A DNA stretch of 7,908 nucleotides from Lachnospiraceae bacterium (GTDB lineage Bacteria > Bacillota > Clostridia > Lachnospirales > Lachnospiraceae), in contig JAFUKK010000245.1 in NCBI GenBank assembly GCA_017473665.1, forward strand, positions 1-7,908, read 5' to 3'. The stretch's first letter is position 1. The number at the start of each line of letters is the position of its first letter. Below the pieces are notes generated by a model, which saw nothing but the letters and a program-made list of their open reading frames with translations, was not told the origin of the DNA and did not search any database. Position numbers and translations under genes: made by a program. This document shows positions 6,274 through 7,908 of this stretch, in pieces.

Positions 6274-7110
6274 TTAAACGCTACTCGAACGCTCCAAATG
6301 CTTATTTGGGTACTCCGTATGCTTGTTCAAGTAAGCTCCCAGCAATAAAATATACATCCCGAAGTACATCCACAGCATCATAAATACTATAATGGATAGG
6401 CTACCGTACAGATTGCCTGTGCCAGGCCAGTCCAGATACAGGGAAAATCCCCACGAAAATACACTCCAAACGCCTGCTGCAAATATAGCTCCCGGCAATT
6501 GTCTGCCAAAGCGCATCTTGCGGTTTGGAATATAAGCATAAATGGTTGCAAATAATATCGTCAAAAACATTCCCACAAATACAAATCTACAATACATCAA
6601 CAAATCTACAATCCTCTGTAAATCAGGGAAATGGTATAATAGCAATACCACCAGCCGATTGCCAAATACCACCAATATCAACGAGAAAATCATCACTATC
6701 AACACCAAAACAGTCTAAAAGGAAGCCACTGCACGCACCACAAAATAATTGCGCTTCTCCTCCATTTCCGCTATGTCATTGAGCCCATTCATAAGTGCCA
6801 TGACTCCCTTGGCGGCAGACCAGATGGTAGCAATGATTGCCAGGGACAGTACACCCCCGGACCGGCCGTATACCTCTTCTACCAATGTCTCCACCACCGG
6901 GTCTATTACCTCCGGCGTCAAATCCGTCAGCACCCCCTTCAGATTCTGTGCCGTAAGGGGCGTATAAGGCAGCACCGCACATACAAAAATCAACATAGGT
7001 ACCAAAGACAAAAAAAGAAAAAAAGCTGTACCCGCCGCATGGGCACTTACATGCTCCCTGCGTAGCTCCACAGTCACAGCTTTGATTTCCTCATATACTT
7101 TACGAATCAT
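6274..7110 (-). pseudogene. YihY/BrkB-family inner-membrane protein, interrupted by one in-frame TAG
   Basis: A polytopic membrane protein family of unknown role (often called YihY/virulence factor BrkB, formerly mis-annotated as RNase BN). The first part, from ATG at 7110 with AAAAGGG seven bases upstream, has the typical HVSAHAAGTAFFLFLSLVPM near residue 20 and IWSAAKGVMALMNGLND near 100. Codon 132 is TAG (6717-6715). The same frame then continues without loss through NRKMRFGRQLPGA, the LYGSLSIIVFMMLWMYFGMY region and LLGAYLNKHTE to TAA at 6274. If the stop is read as a sense codon, the length is about 278, normal for the family, with six helices. In relatives this position often seems to be tyrosine, so TAT or TAC to TAG is the simplest origin (recalled, not searched). 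The second part has no ribosome site of its own, so a truncated, probably non-functional product is expected unless the stop is a read error or is read through. Confidence 0.82.
6715..6717 (-). other. Nonsense codon (TAG) inside the YihY-family gene
   Basis: The preceding codons read RAVASF and the following codons TVLVLIVMIFSL, with no frame change on either side. secDF, scfB and the CorC-type gene in this window end with TAG, so TAG is an ordinary stop here and general recoding is unlikely. Confidence 0.85.
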
Positions 7111-7117
7111 ATTTTTA

Positions 7118-7124
7118 CCCTTTT
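7118..7124 (-). promoter_or_regulatory. Ribosome binding site deciding the ATG start of the YihY-family gene
   Basis: AAAAGGG on the minus strand is seven bases before ATG at 7110. The frame is open further upstream to 7179, but those codons lie in the terminator of the neighbouring gene and lack family-like sequence, so the 7110 start is preferred. Confidence 0.65.
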
Positions 7125-7160
7125 TATATTTAGTATAGAGCATTTCAAAGAAAAAAATGC

Positions 7161-7196
7161 AAAAAGTAGCAGAGAACAATTCTGTTCTCCGCTACT
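7161..7196 (-). terminator. Intrinsic terminator of the GH43-type gene
   Basis: On the minus strand AGTAGCGGAGAACA pairs with TGTTCTCTGCTACT over 14 bp with one G-U pair around a four-base GAAT loop. The stem is followed by TTTTTGCATTTTTTT. It starts 39 bases after the stop codon at 7236 and separates this gene from the YihY-family gene. The wobble pair falls on the minus strand only, in line with leftward use. Confidence 0.88.
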
Positions 7197-7235
7197 CTTC
7201 ACTGGCTCAAATTTAATTTTCCATCAATAATCTTC

Positions 7236-7908
7236 TTATGCCTCATAGCCAAGGCTCTTAAAGCATACGTAATTACCATTATCCTCGCCGTTGCCGGACG
7301 CATAGATACCTGCAGTACATCCTACGAAACCGCCTGCCACCTCAGTGGACAGTGCAGATACCCCTGCAGTAGCGATTTCCTGACCATTCACCATCAGTCT
7401 GGTGGTCAGTCCTTCCACCACGATAGCAAGCTGCTGCTCATCGCCGGATACTGCTACGCTGCCGATGATTTCATCCTGACCGCCCTGACACAGAATAGCC
7501 TTGGCTTCTCCTGCAAATACCTCCAGACGCAGATTATAATCATTATTCTGCATATATGCCAGACCTGCACTCTCCTTACCCATTAGTGCTCCTGCACATA
7601 CAGTAGCCTTTACGGTAAAGTTGTGATGCTGCTGACGGATAGCTACATAGGAGGAGGTCTCGTTCTCCTTCATCGTGATAGGAGACAGTTTCAGCTGGAT
7701 ACCCTTATCTGTCAGTCGATACATATCCTCACGGGGATTTCTCAGCATCAGGAACTCATGTCCCAGCTTCTCCATAGCGGCGAAATCATAGCATCTGTTG
7801 CTACCGGGCACTGCCGTGAAAGCGCCGGTTCTGCTGGTATAAGAGGTGGGGTCATTCTCAGGAATCCACTCAGGCAGATTGATTTCTACCTCATCGGTAA
7901 GCATACCG
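7236..7908 (-). CDS. GH43-type glycoside hydrolase (beta-xylosidase-like), C-terminal part
   Basis: Only the last 223 codons or so are visible and the frame is still open at the right edge, so the start is outside; the methionine at 7904 is not a credible start because GH43 enzymes have an N-terminal five-bladed propeller catalytic domain. What is visible resembles the C-terminal concanavalin-A-like beta-sandwich (GH43_C2) of beta-xylosidases: FLMLRNP (residues 51-57 counted from that methionine), SSYVAIRQQHHNFTVKATV (84-102) matching the family's RRQQ-F-F pattern, and ESAGLAYMQNNDYNLRLEV (111-129). In known enzymes this domain packs against the propeller and contributes to the active-site pocket. 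The usual substrates are xylo-oligosaccharides or arabinoxylan side chains, but the catalytic carboxylates cannot be checked here. No signal peptide information is available. The gene ends with TAA and a strong terminator. Confidence 0.8.
   Translation of the reverse strand, partial: GMLTDEVEINLPEWIPENDPTSYTSRTGAFTAVPGSNRCYDFAAMEKLGHEFLMLRNPREDMYRLTDKGIQLKLSPITMKENETSSYVAIRQQHHNFTVKATVCAGALMGKESAGLAYMQNNDYNLRLEVFAGEAKAILCQGGQDEIIGSVAVSGDEQQLAIVVEGLTTRLMVNGQEIATAGVSALSTEVAGGFVGCTAGIYASGNGEDNGNYVCFKSLGYEA

Noticed and set aside
6274..6708. Separate 144-residue gene starting at TTG 6708
   Set aside because: It is in the same frame as the upstream YihY part, begins three codons after the TAG, lacks a ribosome site and completes the family's normal sequence, so it is the second half of one interrupted gene.
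7132..7137. TATACT as the -10 of a promoter for the YihY-family gene
   Set aside because: Transcription would start almost at the ribosome site, and the best -35 (TTGCAT) is 19 bases away, overlapping the terminator tail. Possible, but too weak to call.
1..7908. CRISPR arrays, insertion sequences, tRNA or rRNA genes, att sites
   Set aside because: No regularly spaced direct repeats, transposase-like reading frames, tRNA-like cloverleaf ends or rRNA sequence were seen on either strand.

Overview
The window looks like a piece of a clostridial chromosome, most likely Lachnospiraceae or a close relative. The main evidence is a SCIFF ranthipeptide precursor beside its radical SAM maturase (a pair close to universal in Clostridia), a fused SecDF, a DUF3792/TIGR04086 membrane protein and a GH43-type carbohydrate-active enzyme. 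The genus assignment is inference; no rRNA or other marker is present.

Left block (1-4761, all on the minus strand, listed in transcription order): a TIGR04086-type four-helix membrane protein (4761-4390, TTG start); a 163-base gap with a good promoter and a structured leader; the 47-residue six-cysteine SCIFF precursor scfA (4226-4083); a 10-bp hairpin in the spacer; the maturase scfB (4005-2605, GTG start); the fused translocase subunit secDF (2575-338); and the first 90 codons of recJ, which runs off the left edge. The tight spacing from scfA to secDF (77 and 29 bases) suggests one transcript that makes a thioether-crosslinked peptide together with a protein-export motor.

Middle block (4762-6214): a divergent intergenic region with a sigma-A-like promoter facing right, then a CorC/HlyC (CNNM-type) membrane protein with a DUF21 domain, a CBS pair and a C-terminal CorC domain. 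It ends in a strong intrinsic terminator, probably used from both sides because the next gene converges on it.

Right block (6274-7908, minus strand): a YihY/BrkB-family membrane protein interrupted by one in-frame TAG with the downstream reading frame fully preserved; a strong terminator; and the C-terminal beta-sandwich part of a GH43-type beta-xylosidase-like enzyme whose catalytic part lies beyond the right edge.

The system of greatest interest is the SCIFF ranthipeptide operon. It is a described family, not a new one. The details that merit a closer look are the hairpin between precursor and maturase, the leader structure, the linkage to secDF and the membrane protein, and a SecDF in which a normally acidic transmembrane residue is alanine.
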